DNA of 64,000 nt from Branchipolynoe longqiensis (GCA_030323885.1 CM059187.1:86194614-86258613), one strand, 5' to 3'; positions 31,354 through 42,749 are shown, counted from the stretch's first letter. Numbers and translations are program-made. Notes: a model not told the origin generated them from the sequence alone.

Positions 31354-31895
31354 CACTTTGTGCCAACAGCGAAAACAAAGTTGTGGTTGATCTTTATTTT
31401 TTGCGACAAAATCTCACCAATGTTTTATTATTTTGCTAGTGAATGGTGCAGCATGGTAGGTGGAGTCAATTTGCGATGTCAGATTTAGTAATTGTGGATA
31501 ATTGAGGAATGGATTATTGATATCGTGTAAATGCGACGTGAACTGCTGGGGAAACATCCGCATCATGAATTGTGGGATACGTCCCTGACAGCACGTGACG
31601 GTTCCAGTATAGGTCCGTCATGGTTCATTAACACATTTCCACTTTTGAATGTTATGGTGAACCTGTCGAATTCTTTTTTTTCCTCCTAAACTTTTATATT
31701 TGTGTATTTACACAAAGCATTTAACATTGTACATATATCAACACCCATATATCAACACATATCTCATTTCACATAGCATGGGGAGGGTATTACTTCACTT
31801 ATGTGACTGATACCCTGAACATATAAGGTATAGAATATACATTATATATATTATATGTATGTATATGTACACATATATGTGTATATGCATACATG
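31354..31895. other. No feature recognised
   Basis: AT-rich unique sequence. Confidence 0.45.
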
Positions 31896-32080
31896 CAAGG
31901 ATAGTGATAAACCCTTTATCGCATGTAATAAGCTATGTAGTGGTCCTCCCCCTGCCCCCCCCCCACCTCCGGCTGGGATCGAGGGGGGGGGGGGGTACTA
32001 GCATACTAGCATGCACTTCGCCCCACCCTGCGCGGGGCGGGACAAGCTACTCCCTCGGAAGGATACATGTATATGTACAT
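31896..32080 (+). repeat. Dispersed repeat E, copy 1
   Basis: Shares GGATAGTGATAA.CC, TTATCGC.TGTAATAAGCT, a poly-C/poly-G hairpin-like centre, AGCATGCAC and a GCGCG.GGC block with 46557-46716. The centre can fold (C-run against G-run). Nature unknown. Confidence 0.6.
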
Positions 32081-32084
32081 ATGT

Positions 32085-32128
32085 ATATATTCATATATAT
32101 ATATATAGATATATGTATATATATAGAT

Positions 32129-32172
<44 letters not shown>
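32085..32172. repeat. TA/ATAC microsatellite
   Basis: TATATA and ATACAT repeats; the tyrosine/isoleucine frames here are artefacts. Confidence 0.9.
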
Positions 32173-32178
<6 letters not shown>

Positions 32179-32229
32179 TAAAGCATTTATACAAATATTA
32201 TTCTGGATGAAACCTGGTAGATATTATTA

Positions 32230-32330
32230 TCAGCGGGGCGGATTCGAACCCGCAACCCCCTTGCTCTGCTGGGCCTGGGGAACGGCCAGCTGTAGGAGGC
32301 TGAGGCATGTCTAAGCCTGCTAGGTGTCGG
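32230..32330 (-). other. tRNA-like (B-box) fragment
   Basis: GGATTCGAACCCGC at 32238 is the inverse of a perfect B box. No matching acceptor stem or A box was found, so it is more likely a SINE head remnant than a tRNA gene. Confidence 0.35.
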
Positions 32331-32461
32331 ACGCATGCGCCAAGCATCCGAGCATCCAGTCGGACTGAGGCAAGTCTATGCGGAAATGTGTCAGGCGCAT
32401 GCGCATGCCTCCAACTCCCAACGGTCCTCCTGTATATCGGCCCATTCGAATCCGAGTTCTA

Positions 32462-32469
32462 TATGTATA

Positions 32470-32510
<41 letters not shown>
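32462..32510. repeat. TA microsatellite
   Basis: TATATGTATATATATA run. Confidence 0.9.
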
Positions 32511-32513
<3 letters not shown>

Positions 32514-32689
32514 ATGTGATGTAAAAGCATTATGCGAGTATGAAGGCACGGAAAGGAGTTATTGTTGTTATTGTCCATTATTACTGCTATTCGTTATATT
32601 CATTTGGTGCGGAATACCCCCTACCACCTGATCACTGGCGCCACCACTGCAAACCTTCTTAACTACGGAAGCGCAACACTGTCATTCGC

Positions 32690-33215
32690 GCCTACTGCCA
32701 CAAGTCATACCTGTCACTCCCGCAAGTCATACATGTCACTGCAGCAATTCATACCAGTCACTGCCAATAGTCATACCTGTCACTGCCACAAGTCATACAT
32801 GTCACTGCCACAAGTCATACATGTCACTCGCACAAGTCATACCTGTCACTGCCACAAGTCATACATGTCACTGCCACAAGTCATACCTGTCACTGCCACA
32901 AGTCATACCTGTCACTGCCACAAGTCATACCTGTCACTGCCACAAGTCATACCAGTCACTGCCACAAGTCATACCAGTCACTGTCATAAATCATACCTGT
33001 CACTGCCACAAGTCATACCTGTCACTGTCATAAGTCATACATGTCACTGTCATAAGTCATACATGTCACTGCCACAAGTCATACCTGTCACTGCCACAAG
33101 TCATACCAGTCACTGTCATAAATCATACCTGTCACTGCCACAAGTCATACCTGTCACTGTCATAAGTCATACATGTCACTGCCACAAGTCATACCTGTCA
33201 CTGCTGCAAGTATTT
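32690..33215. repeat. 22-bp minisatellite, ~24 copies
   Basis: The unit CACTGCCACAAGTCATACCT plus GT repeats with variants (CCAGT, CATGT, TGTCATAAATC). Sixty-six bases equal three units, so a 22-residue periodic frame of 239 codons appears by chance. Confidence 0.95.
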
Positions 33216-33274
33216 TACATTCCTATTAGTATGCCAAGTGTTCTGATGTTCACAGCAAAATTATTTATAGGGTG

Positions 33275-33385
33275 GGATTAATTTCAAATATCTCCAAAGT
33301 TAGCAATTCTTCATTTTTGTATAGAAAACTACTCCAAATTAAAGTAGTGTCGATGATAACGATCAACCTCCCATAGTTGTTGTTG
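33275..33385 (+). mobile_element. MITE-1 fragment, plus orientation
   Basis: CAAATATCTCCAAAGTTAGC, then ACTCCAAATTAAAGTAG and GATCAACC match the interior of MITE-1. It directly adjoins an inverted fuller copy. Confidence 0.6.
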
Positions 33386-33708
33386 CTAAAGTTGCATAGT
33401 CCGATGTTTTTGAGGTTCTATCATTTTCTTAGATAAATATATTAGGTTCATCATTATAACCTTCCTTACTATAGTTTGAAGTAAATTTTCTTTGAAATGT
33501 AAAAATTAATTTTGGCACACATGCCAAAATTCTGACAACATAGGTTTCTGCGAAACGGATTCTATTAATTTGCCGCAGTGTTCCCTTCTATGTGGCAACA
33601 AATGTTTTGATAAGTGCACCAGTATCTAAGTTGAATATGTAGAATCAAATCTAGATAATTGTTTTGGTTATGCAAATTTCATATTTTCATCGGACTATGC
33701 AGCTTTAA
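33386..33708 (-). mobile_element. MITE-1 copy, inverted
   Basis: Ends CTAAAGTTGCATAGTCCGAT and TCGGACTATGCAGCTTTAA; right end on TTAA, left end CTAA (one change). The interior matches the inverse of 58583-58935 with a deletion of ~35 bp. Confidence 0.85.
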
Positions 33709-33837
33709 ATACGACAGAAATTGAAAAGACCTCGGACTCTATAGGTTCCAAGTATATGTGTGATGTGGGAAATGGCTACCTAAGGGTGGGCGGAGGGGGT
33801 GGAGAAAGGGAGAGTTGAAAAATAAAAATAAAGATAA

Positions 33838-34170
33838 AGCTTGTTTCATTTAACAACGCCTCTAGAGCACATTGATTTTCGTATCATCAGCTATTGGAAA
33901 TCAAACGTATATGATCATTCTAACATATTTATTTGGAGGAAACCAGCTGCTAGCGCATAGGCTACTCTTTCCGATAAGCAGCAAGGGGTCTTTTATATGC
34001 ACTTTCCCACAGACAGGACAGCACATACCACAGCCTTTGATGAACCAGATGTGGAGCACTGGTTGGAATGGAAAATAGAGCAAACTGCAAATGTGTCCAC
34101 TCAGCAGGATCGATAGGATGAGCGACACCTTCACAGGTGGACACTACATCCCGCTCCTGGGGGAGAGTTG
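33838..34170 (-). mobile_element. SINE-D copy, mollusc-type
   Basis: The order of blocks GCAGCAAGGGGTCTTTTATA, CCACAGACAGGACAGCACAT, ACCACAGCCTTTGATGAACC and GAGCACTGGTTGGAATG, with a decayed head ACATCCCGCTCC at the right, matches a SINE I recall as very common in molluscs. The head is on the minus strand. Family membership rests on memory of the consensus. Confidence 0.7.
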
Positions 34171-35904
34171 TGGACAGGAAACTTGGCCGGTAGTGGTAGG
34201 CAGGTGGGAGTGGGAGTGGAGCATTGCTTTGTGTTGAGACATGTGCTGTGCGTCATGCTTTGAGACGCCGGTCAGACTCGCTCACGCCTCAGGAATGTGA
34301 ACCATGCGCTTATTGGACTGACGACCGGGTGCCTTTTTTATTTATTTTTAATTGCGTTTATTTCGACTGACGTCATTGGCGCTGGCCACTCACTACACGC
34401 AGATCACGTCAGCGACAGACGGCTCCCTCTGGCCAAAACAAATCCTCAGACAGAACACAAATGTCAAATTTAGTTGTTTATTTTCTCGTTTTTAAGGCCA
34501 ATAGTCTAAGTTGCAGTTTTGAAAGTTGTGTTAGGGTTGTTTGTTTCTTTAGTTGGGTGGTTTTGGTTTGGATTTTGATTTTGATTTTAATTTTCTTTTC
34601 GGGTAGAAGTCACATTGGGTAGACCGTTAAAATAAGAAACTCCATTTAATTATTGGGTTAGGTTTATTTGTGTGTTTTTATTTAATTGATCATTTTTCAT
34701 CGGGAAAAAAACGTCGGTCACTGCCGGATATTAGTCTTCCGGCCATATCAGAGTGCAGTTATTTATATAATAAAAGTGCTGAATGAGTGTATCCTCATTC
34801 GGGGTCATTGCGGGGCACACATGGCAGCGAAGCCGTTGGGCCCCCTCCCGCTCCTCCCCCCCCCCCCCCCCCTTGGGCCGCTCTGGGATGGGGGGGGGGG
34901 GTACCTCATTACATCAACACTCTCGTCCCTCCTCCCTCTCATCACTCTCCACCACTCCGCCAATCACAGCCCTCCATCACTGGAGCTCCTCACCTCCAGA
35001 CCAAGCCTGGTCATTCCGGTCCCATCCGCCAGACTGACCACAACTAACTTTTTAATGTGATGTTTTAATCAGGAGCTATAAAACAAACAAACATGGTTTA
35101 AACTGATAGTGCTTTAAATTCATAGTGGTGCGTTCAGTACAGGAGAAATACTGAGAAAAAAATTAAACTTAAACGTAATTAGGAGTGTAAGGATGGTGGT
35201 TTTGGGTCTGTCCCAATATGAAATCCCGAATCTACTAGTTGCGGGCCCCCGCATTTAGATGGGGTTTGAATGTTATTGATGGCCGATCCTGTTAGGTAGT
35301 ACGTGGAGGCTATGGTTACTTTCATTATGTTCTCTCATGTCATTAGCTGTACTGCTCAACAAGGCTATACTTCCCTGATATCCGGTGTACTGCATACGGT
35401 TCATAGCTCCCCTTTTCTCTCTTTGTCTTCATATGAATTATATATTAGAGCTTACCCCATAGTAGGTACAAGACATGACACAACACACAATCCGAGTTCA
35501 GCACCAGCAGAAGTGTAGATAATAGATGACTCTCTGAATGCTTAGTTTTATTCACTTATATAATGTTTTCAGATACATACAACAGTGGATGTTATAGACC
35601 TCCTTATTGGCTATTACACTCATGCACACCAGTCACTCCTCTCCCGCATGATCTCTCCCTAACATAGTTCACCATTGGCTGCCTTCAGGACTCACCCCCT
35701 CCCACCCAGCTCTGGCCACCACCTAGCCATCGTGGGATTACCACATAACATGATGGTGACCATGTGGCTGGGCGAGATAAGGGGGAGATAATGGGGAGGG
35801 ATTCTGCTTAAAGGGGCACTTCTTCCCTCTCCTGGTGTGAGCATTATAAAGGGAGTACTGTTTCCCATTTAGCCATCTCGATACTCAATATACACTTAAT
35901 CGGA
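34171..35904. other. No gene; poly-C/poly-G at 34855-34903
   Basis: Unique sequence. C-run then G-run around 34855-34903 can pair. Short Pro/Ser-rich frames near 34780-35060 overlap in three frames and show no family signature. Confidence 0.4.
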
Positions 35905-35999
35905 GAATTTTACACCAAGTTAGATAAGTAGGATTAAATCTGGTTAAGTGTTTTGCTTTTTGAAGATTTGATGCTTGGCCTATGCTATGCAGCTTGAAC
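35905..35999 (-). mobile_element. Degenerate MITE-1 end
   Basis: GTTAGATAAGTAGGATTAAATCTGG...TGCTATGCAGCTTGAA, read in parts, aligns with the MITE-1 right end. No intact TTAA. Confidence 0.4.
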
Positions 36000-36599
36000 T
36001 AACTGCCTTCACCATTAACATTTAAACATTTGTGATCTAGTGCACATTGAAATGACCATGTGTTTTCGCGAGTAGCTGGTCGTGACAGTTGGATAATTAC
36101 TGTTGGCATATGACGTCAGAACTACCGAGAAAATGTTATTATTTGACAGCTTTATTTACCGAACTGAAGGTTGTCATGGCGATCATTTAACTCACTTATG
36201 GAGTAAGAAGTGAATGGAAATGTCAAATAAACCAACAACCATAGCTCTGATGTCACCATCCTTGTAGCCTACCCCGATTATCACGTTACAGTTTAGTTAG
36301 CGACATCCCAACAGGGGGTGGGGGGGCTTATCAGGCAGGGAAAGACAACTATTTAAACACAAATGCATCTTAACTTGTGTACTTCACTCAAATAACACGT
36401 TTTATTTTTAGGTTATCTGAAGCTATACGTGCAATTTCATGAATAAATAAGTGATAATTGATCAGAGAACATCTATTAAATGGCAGAATGAAGAATCACC
36501 CCGGCCTAAATCTCCACACACCAAGGTTACAAAATACTCGTGTTCACTGCCTAAGTGTGGGATTAAATGTTTAATCTCTGTATACCGTGTCTGTATCTG
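36000..36599. other. No feature recognised
   Basis: Unique sequence leading into the 76-bp satellite. Confidence 0.45.
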
Positions 36600-37720
36600 C
36601 ATCCCTTACTGATGACTATATCATCATATGCCAGATCATATTGATGACTACGTCATCATATCCTGTCTGATGTATCCTACACTGATGTGTGCATATCACA
36701 CATTACACAGATTCCAGTGGTGACTATGTCATCATATCCTGTCAGTGATATCCCACACTAATATCTACATGTCATATGTTACGCAGATCCCAGTGGCGAC
36801 TACGTCATCATATCCTGTCAGTGATAGCCCACACTAATGTCTACATGTCATATGTTACCCAGATCCCAGTGGTGACTAAGCCATCATATCCTGTCAGTGA
36901 TAGCCCACACTAATGTGTACATGTCTCATGTTACACAGATCCCAGTGGTGACTACGTCATCATATCCTGTCAGTGATATCCCACACTACTGTATACATGT
37001 CATATGTTACACAGATCCCAGTGGTGACTAAGCCATCATATCCTGTCAGTGATATCCCACACAACTGTGTACATGTCATATGTTACACAGATCCCAGTCG
37101 TGACTAAGCCATCATATCCTGTCAGTGATATCCCACACAACTGTGTACATGTCACATGTTACACAGATCCCAGTGGTGACTAAGCCATCATATCCTGTCA
37201 GTGATATCCCACACAACTGTGTACATGTCTCATGTTACACAGATCGCAGCGGTGACTAAGCCATCATATCCTGTCAGTGATATCCCACACTGCTGTATAC
37301 ATGTCTCATGTTACACAGATCCCAGCGGTGACTAAGCCATCATATCCTGTCAGTGATATCCCACACTGCTGTATACATGTCACATGTTACACAGATCCCA
37401 GTGGTGACTAAGCCATCATATCATGTCAGTGATATCCCACACAACTGTGTACATGTCTCATGTTACACAGATCCCAGCGGTGACTAAGCCATCATATCCT
37501 GTCAGTGATATCCCACACTGCTGTATACATGTCACATGTTACCCAGATCCCAGCGGTGACTAAGCCATCATATCCTGTCGGTAATATCCCACACTAATGT
37601 CAACAAGTCACACGTTACACAGATCCCAGCGGTGACTAAGCTATCATATCCTGTCGGTGATATCTCCTATTACTGTGTACATGTCACTTATAACACATAT
37701 TCCAGTCGGTTATATCCCAA
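36600..37720. repeat. 76-bp satellite, block 1, ~15 copies
   Basis: CAGATCCCAGTGGTGACTA recurs every 76 bp (for example 37024 and 37100), with CATCATATCCTGTCAGTGATA and TACATGTCATATGTTACACA. Subtypes differ at GTCATC versus GCCATC. Confidence 0.95.
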
Positions 37721-38130
37721 CATCGATTTATCACCTCGGATCATCCCAACAATTCTTTTGCTCATGCGCAGATCATACAAACTCACTTTGCATAAACGAA
37801 TGTGCTCGGGACAGAAAACAATTTAGACATGTACTGGCACTTAGCTACAAGTGCAGTGTACCTGCAGATAAATCAGCATATGATCTATGGTGTACCTGCA
37901 GACAAATATAGCACTAAAACACGTATGAATACAGGCTGACCCTACAGGTACCAGCACAAATGCGACATCATTACTCCTGATGCCCCTGGCCAAAACATGG
38001 GGCATTGGGGTTCGATCATTTTGCGCACGGCCGGTGTATTTTTAGGTACACCACGGGGTGTTCTATTTGAAATTCTGACGACCGGGATGATTTGAGTGGT
38101 CCGGTCCACGATAATCGATGTCGACCATTG
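37721..38130. other. Non-repeat spacer within the satellite
   Basis: About 410 bp of unrelated sequence separates the two satellite blocks. It holds a small duplication (GTGTACCTGCAGA at 37856 and 37888) but no recognised element. Confidence 0.5.
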
Positions 38131-38868
38131 AATTCAACGTCATATGTTACATCGATCCCAGTGGTGACTATGTCAGCTACTCCTGTCTGGTCTATCCCAT
38201 ACTAATGTGTATATGTTGCACATTAGTCGATCCCAGTGGTGATTATGTCATCATATCCTGTCAGTGATATCCAACACTCATGTGTACATGTCGCACATTA
38301 GACAGATCCCAGTGGTGATTATGTCATCATATCCTGTCAGTGATATCCAACACTCATGTGTACATCACATACGCCACACAGATCCCATTGACGACTATGT
38401 CATCATATCCTGCCTGGTCTATCCCAGACAAATGCATGCATGTCACACATTACACAGATCCCATTGACGACTATGTCATCATATCCTGCCTGGTCTATCC
38501 CAGACAAATGCATGCATGTCACACATTACACAGATCCCATTGACGACTATGTCATCATATCCTGCCTGGTCTATCCCAGACAAATGCATGCATGTCACAC
38601 ATTACACAGATCCCATTGACGACTATGTCATCATATCCTGCCTGGTCTATCCCAGACTAATGTGTGCATGTCATACATTACACAGATCCCATTGACGACT
38701 ATGTCATCATATCCTGCCTGGTCTATCCCAGACTAATGTGTGCATGTCATACATTACACAGATCCCATTGATGACTATGTCAGCATATCCTGCCTGGTCT
38801 ATCCCAGACTAATGTGTCACACATTACACAGATCCCATTGACGACTCTGTCATCATATCCTGCGTGGT
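38131..38868. repeat. 76-bp satellite, block 2, ~9 copies
   Basis: Same 76-bp period, but a distinct subtype: CCATTGACGACTATGTCATC, CCTGCCTGGTCTATCCCAGA and GCATGCATGTCACAC. It continues at 39185-39290 after the SINE-B insertion. Confidence 0.95.
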
Positions 38869-39184
38869 GTTCTCTGTGGCGGAGTGGTTAGAGTGTCTGA
38901 CTTTTTTCTAGGTCAGACTCCTAATCTGAAGGTCGGCGGTTCGATTCCCCGTGCCCCCATCTCTGCCAATTTGGATTTCCACCGCTGTGTATAACTTACA
39001 GCGACATCAAAGGCCAGTTGCTCTCATACCATCTCTATGTGGTGTGGGAGGTTAAAAATCCCTTGGGTCGGTAAAAGTGTAGGCTCGGGCTTTCTATCGA
39101 CAAACTGTCCCTTGGTGAAAACAAGCCTATTCAGGCTTATCCATGATAGGCAGTATAAATCTTCAACAACAACAAAAAAATAAA
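38869..39184 (+). mobile_element. SINE-B copy inserted in the 76-bp satellite
   Basis: Head TTCTCTGTGGCGGAGTGG, B box GGTTCGATTCCCC, body to TCTATCGACAAACTG. The tail then differs from the other two copies: GGTGAAAACAAGCC..., then an AACAACAAAAAAATAAA end. ATCCTGCGTGGT (38857-38868) and ATCCTGCCTGGT (39185-39196) flank it, a 12-bp target duplication with one mismatch. Confidence 0.9.
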
Positions 39185-39290
39185 ATCCTGCCTGGTCTAT
39201 CCCAGACTAATGTGTGCATGTCATACATTACACAGATCCCACTGACGACTATGTCAGGATATCCTGTCTGGTCTATCCCGCACTAATATA
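39185..39290. repeat. 76-bp satellite, block 2 continued
   Basis: Picks up at the duplicated target ATCCTGCCTGGT and runs for about 1.4 units. Confidence 0.9.
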
Positions 39291-39464
39291 TACAATGTCC
39301 GCCATTACAAAGGGCACTGACAATATGCGCCCCGAACACTCTTCGTGTAAGTATGGGATTCCCAATACAAACCGGGCCCGTGTCTGCCTGATGGCCGACG
39401 TAAAATGGCGCAGCCCATAACGCTGGCACGTGGCCTGATAACCGTCAGAGTCGGAGCGGCAGGG

Positions 39465-40365
39465 GGCGGGGAGGAGTGTCAGGGGGAGGAGAGGTGTGCC
39501 AGGGGGAGGGGAGGAGTGTCAAGGGGCGGGGAGGAGTGTCAGGAGGGGGGCAGAGTGTCAGTGGGAGGGGAGGTGTGTCAGGGAACGGGGAGGAGTGTCA
39601 GGGGGCAGGGAGGAGTGTCAGGGGTGGGGCAGAGTGTCAGGGGAGGGGAGGAGTGTCAGGGGGCTGGGAGGAATGTCAGGGGTGGGGCAGAGTGTCAGGG
39701 GGCGGAGAGGAGTGTCAGGGGTGGGGCAGAGTGTCAGGGGGGAGGAGTGTCAGGGGGCGGGGAGGAGTGTCAGGGGGCGGGGAGGAGTGTCAGGGGTGGG
39801 GCAGAGTGTCAGGGGGAGGGGAGGAGTGTCAGGGGGCGGAGACGAGTGTTAGGGGCGGGGCAGAGTATCAGGGGAGGGGAGGAATGTTAGGGGCCGGAGA
39901 GGAGTGTCAGGGGTGGCGCAGAGTGTCAGGGGGGATGGGAGGAATGTTAGGGGGCGGAGAGGAGTGTCAGAGGTGGGGCAGAGTGTCAGGGGGGAGGGGA
40001 GGAGTGTCAAGGGGCGGGGAGGAGTGTCAGGGGTGGGCAGAGTATGAGGGGTGGGGCAGAGTGTCAGGGGGCGGGGAGGAGTTTCAGGGGTCAGGGAGGA
40101 GTGTCAGGAGGGGGGCAGAGTGTCAGGGGGAGGAGAGGACTTTCATGGGGCGGGGAGGAGTGTCAGGGGTGGGGCAGAGTGTCGGGGGGAGGGGAGGAGT
40201 GTCAGGGGTGGGTCACAGTGTCAGGGGCGAGCCGGAGAGTCAGGGACGGGGCAGTGTCAGGGGCGAGCCGGAGAGTCAGGGGCGGGACTGTGTCAGGGGC
40301 GGGGAGGAGTCAGGGATGGGGCAGAGTGTCAATGGAGGATCGGGGTTTTAGAAGCGGGCCAGAGT
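39465..40365. repeat. G-rich 20-bp minisatellite
   Basis: GGAGGAGTGTCAGGGGGCGG-type units alternate with GCAGAGTGTCAGGGG. All three plus frames are open and Gly/Ser/Val-rich (up to 291 codons); these are artefacts. Confidence 0.93.
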
Positions 40366-40424
40366 GTCACTGCTAGGAGTGTGTCGAGGTGTCGAGGGCG
40401 GGTCAGCATGTTGGAGGCGTGTCA

Positions 40425-40620
40425 GCGTGTCGGGGGCGGGTCAGCGTGTTGTGGGCGGGTCAGCGTGTCGGGGGCGGGCCAGCGTGTCGGGGGCGGGCCA
40501 GCGTGTCGCGGGCGGGTCAGCGTGTCGGGGGCGGGTCAGTGTGTCGGAGGCGGGTCAGCGTGTCGGGGGCGGGTCAGCGTGTCGGGGGCGGGTCAGCACA
40601 GCGTGGTGGGGGCCGGCGGA
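40425..40620. repeat. G-rich 19-bp minisatellite
   Basis: GCGGGTCAGCGTGTCGGGG repeats ~10 times with CCAG/TCAG variants. It shares the GTGTC core with the preceding array. Confidence 0.93.
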
Positions 40621-41049
40621 GTGTCAGGAGCAGAGCGAAGTGTCATGGAAGAGTCGGCGGTACCAGCGACAGCCATTCCTCTCCCGGCTTACAATGGGCT
40701 GTCAAATAACTGACCCCCCTCCCCGTGGCCCCCCTCCTCCTCCCCCCCCCCTTCCACCACCAGCACCACCCCCACTGTCCCTCGACCAACAGCACCACCC
40801 CACCAACAGCACCCCCATCAGCACCACCACCCCAACCCCCACCCAACCCCCACTAACCCGCCTGGCATCCAACAACCATAGCTCTTCCCACGAAACCGAG
40901 GCAAAGATTTGCTGTCATGGATACTAATTGTTTACATCGTTACAATATCGTCGTATATTTAGATATGCACTGAAGGCAGTCCAGATAGGACAAGTTTTTT
41001 TTTATATATAACAGATGGCCACGTCCACGGGTTTTAACTGGAGTTCTTG
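40621..41049. other. C-rich stretch, no gene
   Basis: Poly-C and CCACCA-rich words at 40710-40860, then unique AT-rich sequence. Confidence 0.45.
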
Positions 41050-41249
41050 TGTGTATGTGCACGTATGCATGAATGGATGTATGTATGTAGGCACGTATGT
41101 ATGCATGTATGTATGCATGTATGTATGCATGTATGTATGTGTGTATGTATGCAGGTATGTATGCAGGTGTGTATGCATACATGTATGCATGTATGCATGC
41201 ATGTATGTATGCATGTATGTCTGCATCTATGTATGCATCTATGTGTACA
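41050..41249. repeat. ATGT/GCATGTAT microsatellite, left part
   Basis: ATGTATGT and ATGCATGT words. It continues after the LINE insertion at 41584. Confidence 0.93.
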
Positions 41250-41574
41250 AATAAGGAAATACTCGAACGGATGGGGCTGCCCTCTATGGAAGATCTTCTG
41301 ATCAAAAAGAATCTCTGGTGGACTGGACACCTCATGAGGATGTCATCAGACAGGCTACCAAAGCAGATCCTCTATTCTCAACTGTCTTCTGGGTACAGAA
41401 AGAGAGGGTGCCCTCCTCTCCGGTTCAAGGATACCATCAAGAGAAACCTGAAGCTGAGAGACATTAAGACCGACTCATGGATGCAACTCTCACAGCAGAG
41501 AGCTAAATGGAGAGCGGCAGTCAAGTAATGAAAGCAGTCTTTGTCACATCGCGACCGACAGCATGATGATGATG
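41250..41574 (+). mobile_element. 5'-truncated LINE inserted in the microsatellite
   Basis: About 92 codons of LINE C-terminal sequence (starts K-E-I-L-E-R-M, contains WTGHLMRMSSDRLPKQ and a W-R-A-A-V-K end before TAA), then a short 3' end and a GATGATGAT tail. ATGTGTACA flanks it at 41241-41249 and 41575-41583. It is ~97% like the matching part of 55578-56354. A few changes (Trp for Arg, Cys for Arg) are seen. Confidence 0.92.
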
Positions 41575-41583
41575 ATGTGTACA

Positions 41584-41814
41584 TGTATGGATGTATGTAG
41601 GTATGCATGTATGTATGCATGTATGCGTGTATATGTGTGCGCGTGTGTGTATCTATGAATGTATATGTGAATGTATGTATGCATACACGTATGTATGCAT
41701 TTATGCATTTAGATGTGTGTATATGTACATAGTGCTTATGTATGTACATATGTATGTGTGTATGCATGCATGTGTGTTTATATGCATTTATGCCTGCATG
41801 TATGTACGTATGGA
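41584..41814. repeat. ATGT microsatellite, right part
   Basis: Continuation of the ATGT/GCATGT repeat. Confidence 0.93.
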
Positions 41815-42110
41815 GGCTGGGTGTAACTCACAGATATAGGGGAGGGGGGGGGGGGGGGGGGGGGGGGTGGGGGGTGTAGGAGGAGAGAGGGATCTATGTG
41901 GTGGTTGTGTGTGTGGAGGCTGGGTGTAACTCACAGATATAGGCAGGTGTAGGAGGAGAGAGGGGTCTATGTGGTGGTTGTGTGTGTGGAGGCTGGATGT
42001 AACTCATAGATATAGGGGGTGTAGGAGGAGAGAGGGGTCTATGTGGTGGTTGTGTGTGTGGAGGCTGTGTGTAACTCATAGATATAGGGGGGGGGGGGTG
42101 TAGGAGGAGA
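41815..42110. repeat. ~72-bp tandem repeat, 4 copies, with poly-G
   Basis: GGAGGCTGGGTGTAACTCA recurs at about 41813, 41915, 41988 and 42060. Copy 1 is lengthened by a G run at 41844-41870. Confidence 0.92.
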
Positions 42111-42426
42111 GAGGGGGGGCGGGAGGCGGGGTCTCCCGGCGGCCGGTGACGGGTCTAAACCCGGCGGCCGGACAGAGGCAGGCGGCCCGGCCCGCCCTAA
42201 GTGACCCGGGGTTAAGGCCACACATTCATCGCCTCCGTAATGTGCACCTGGAATGGGTGCAATATCAGTGGCAACAAGATGTGTTGTAAACACTGCCGCC
42301 AATAAATGTCGCAATCCATAGATAGAGCCATCCTTCAGAGCGCCCCTCCAAACCTTTCACAGTGTCTCCTTCTTTACATGTGATGTACAAGCATTATATA
42401 AGTATAAATAATCGGAAGCTTGTGGC
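42111..42426. other. No gene; GC-rich then unique
   Basis: CGGCGGCCGG-type words at 42135-42180 and unique sequence after. Confidence 0.45.
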
Positions 42427-42749
42427 ATTCTCTGTGGCGGAGTGGTCAGAGTGTCTGACTTTTTTCTAGGTCAGACTCCTAATCTGAGGGTTGGTGGTTC
42501 GATTCCCCATGCCCCCAGCTCTGCCAATTTGGATTTCCACCGCTGTGTATAACTTACAGCGTCATCAAAGGCTGGTTGCTCTCATACCATGTCTATGTGG
42601 TGTGGGAGGTTAAAAATCCCTTGGGTCGGTAAAAGTGTAGGCTCGGGCTTTCTATCGACCAGCAGTGGAATGAGAAAGACCAGTCGTCTATGACTGAAAT
42701 TTCCCCTGCTTAAACAACTAATGGACCAAAAAAAAAAAAAAAAAAAAGA
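42427..42749 (+). mobile_element. SINE-B copy, full length
   Basis: TTCTCTGTGGCGGAGTGG head, tRNA-like to ~42520 with GGTTCGATTCCCC, a body ending CTTAAACAACTAATGGACC, and a 19-A tail. The two other family copies fix its ends. Confidence 0.9.

Noticed and set aside
32562..33281. 239-codon Ser/His/Cys frame
   Set aside because: 22-bp minisatellite read in cycling frames; no independent coding evidence.
39405..40927. Gly/Ser/Val-rich frames up to 291 codons
   Set aside because: All three plus frames are open because the 19- and 20-bp units lack stops.
42427..42520. tRNA gene
   Set aside because: The A- and B-box block is the head of SINE-B, repeated in three copies with the same 3' body; no independent tRNA fold with a proper acceptor stem was established.
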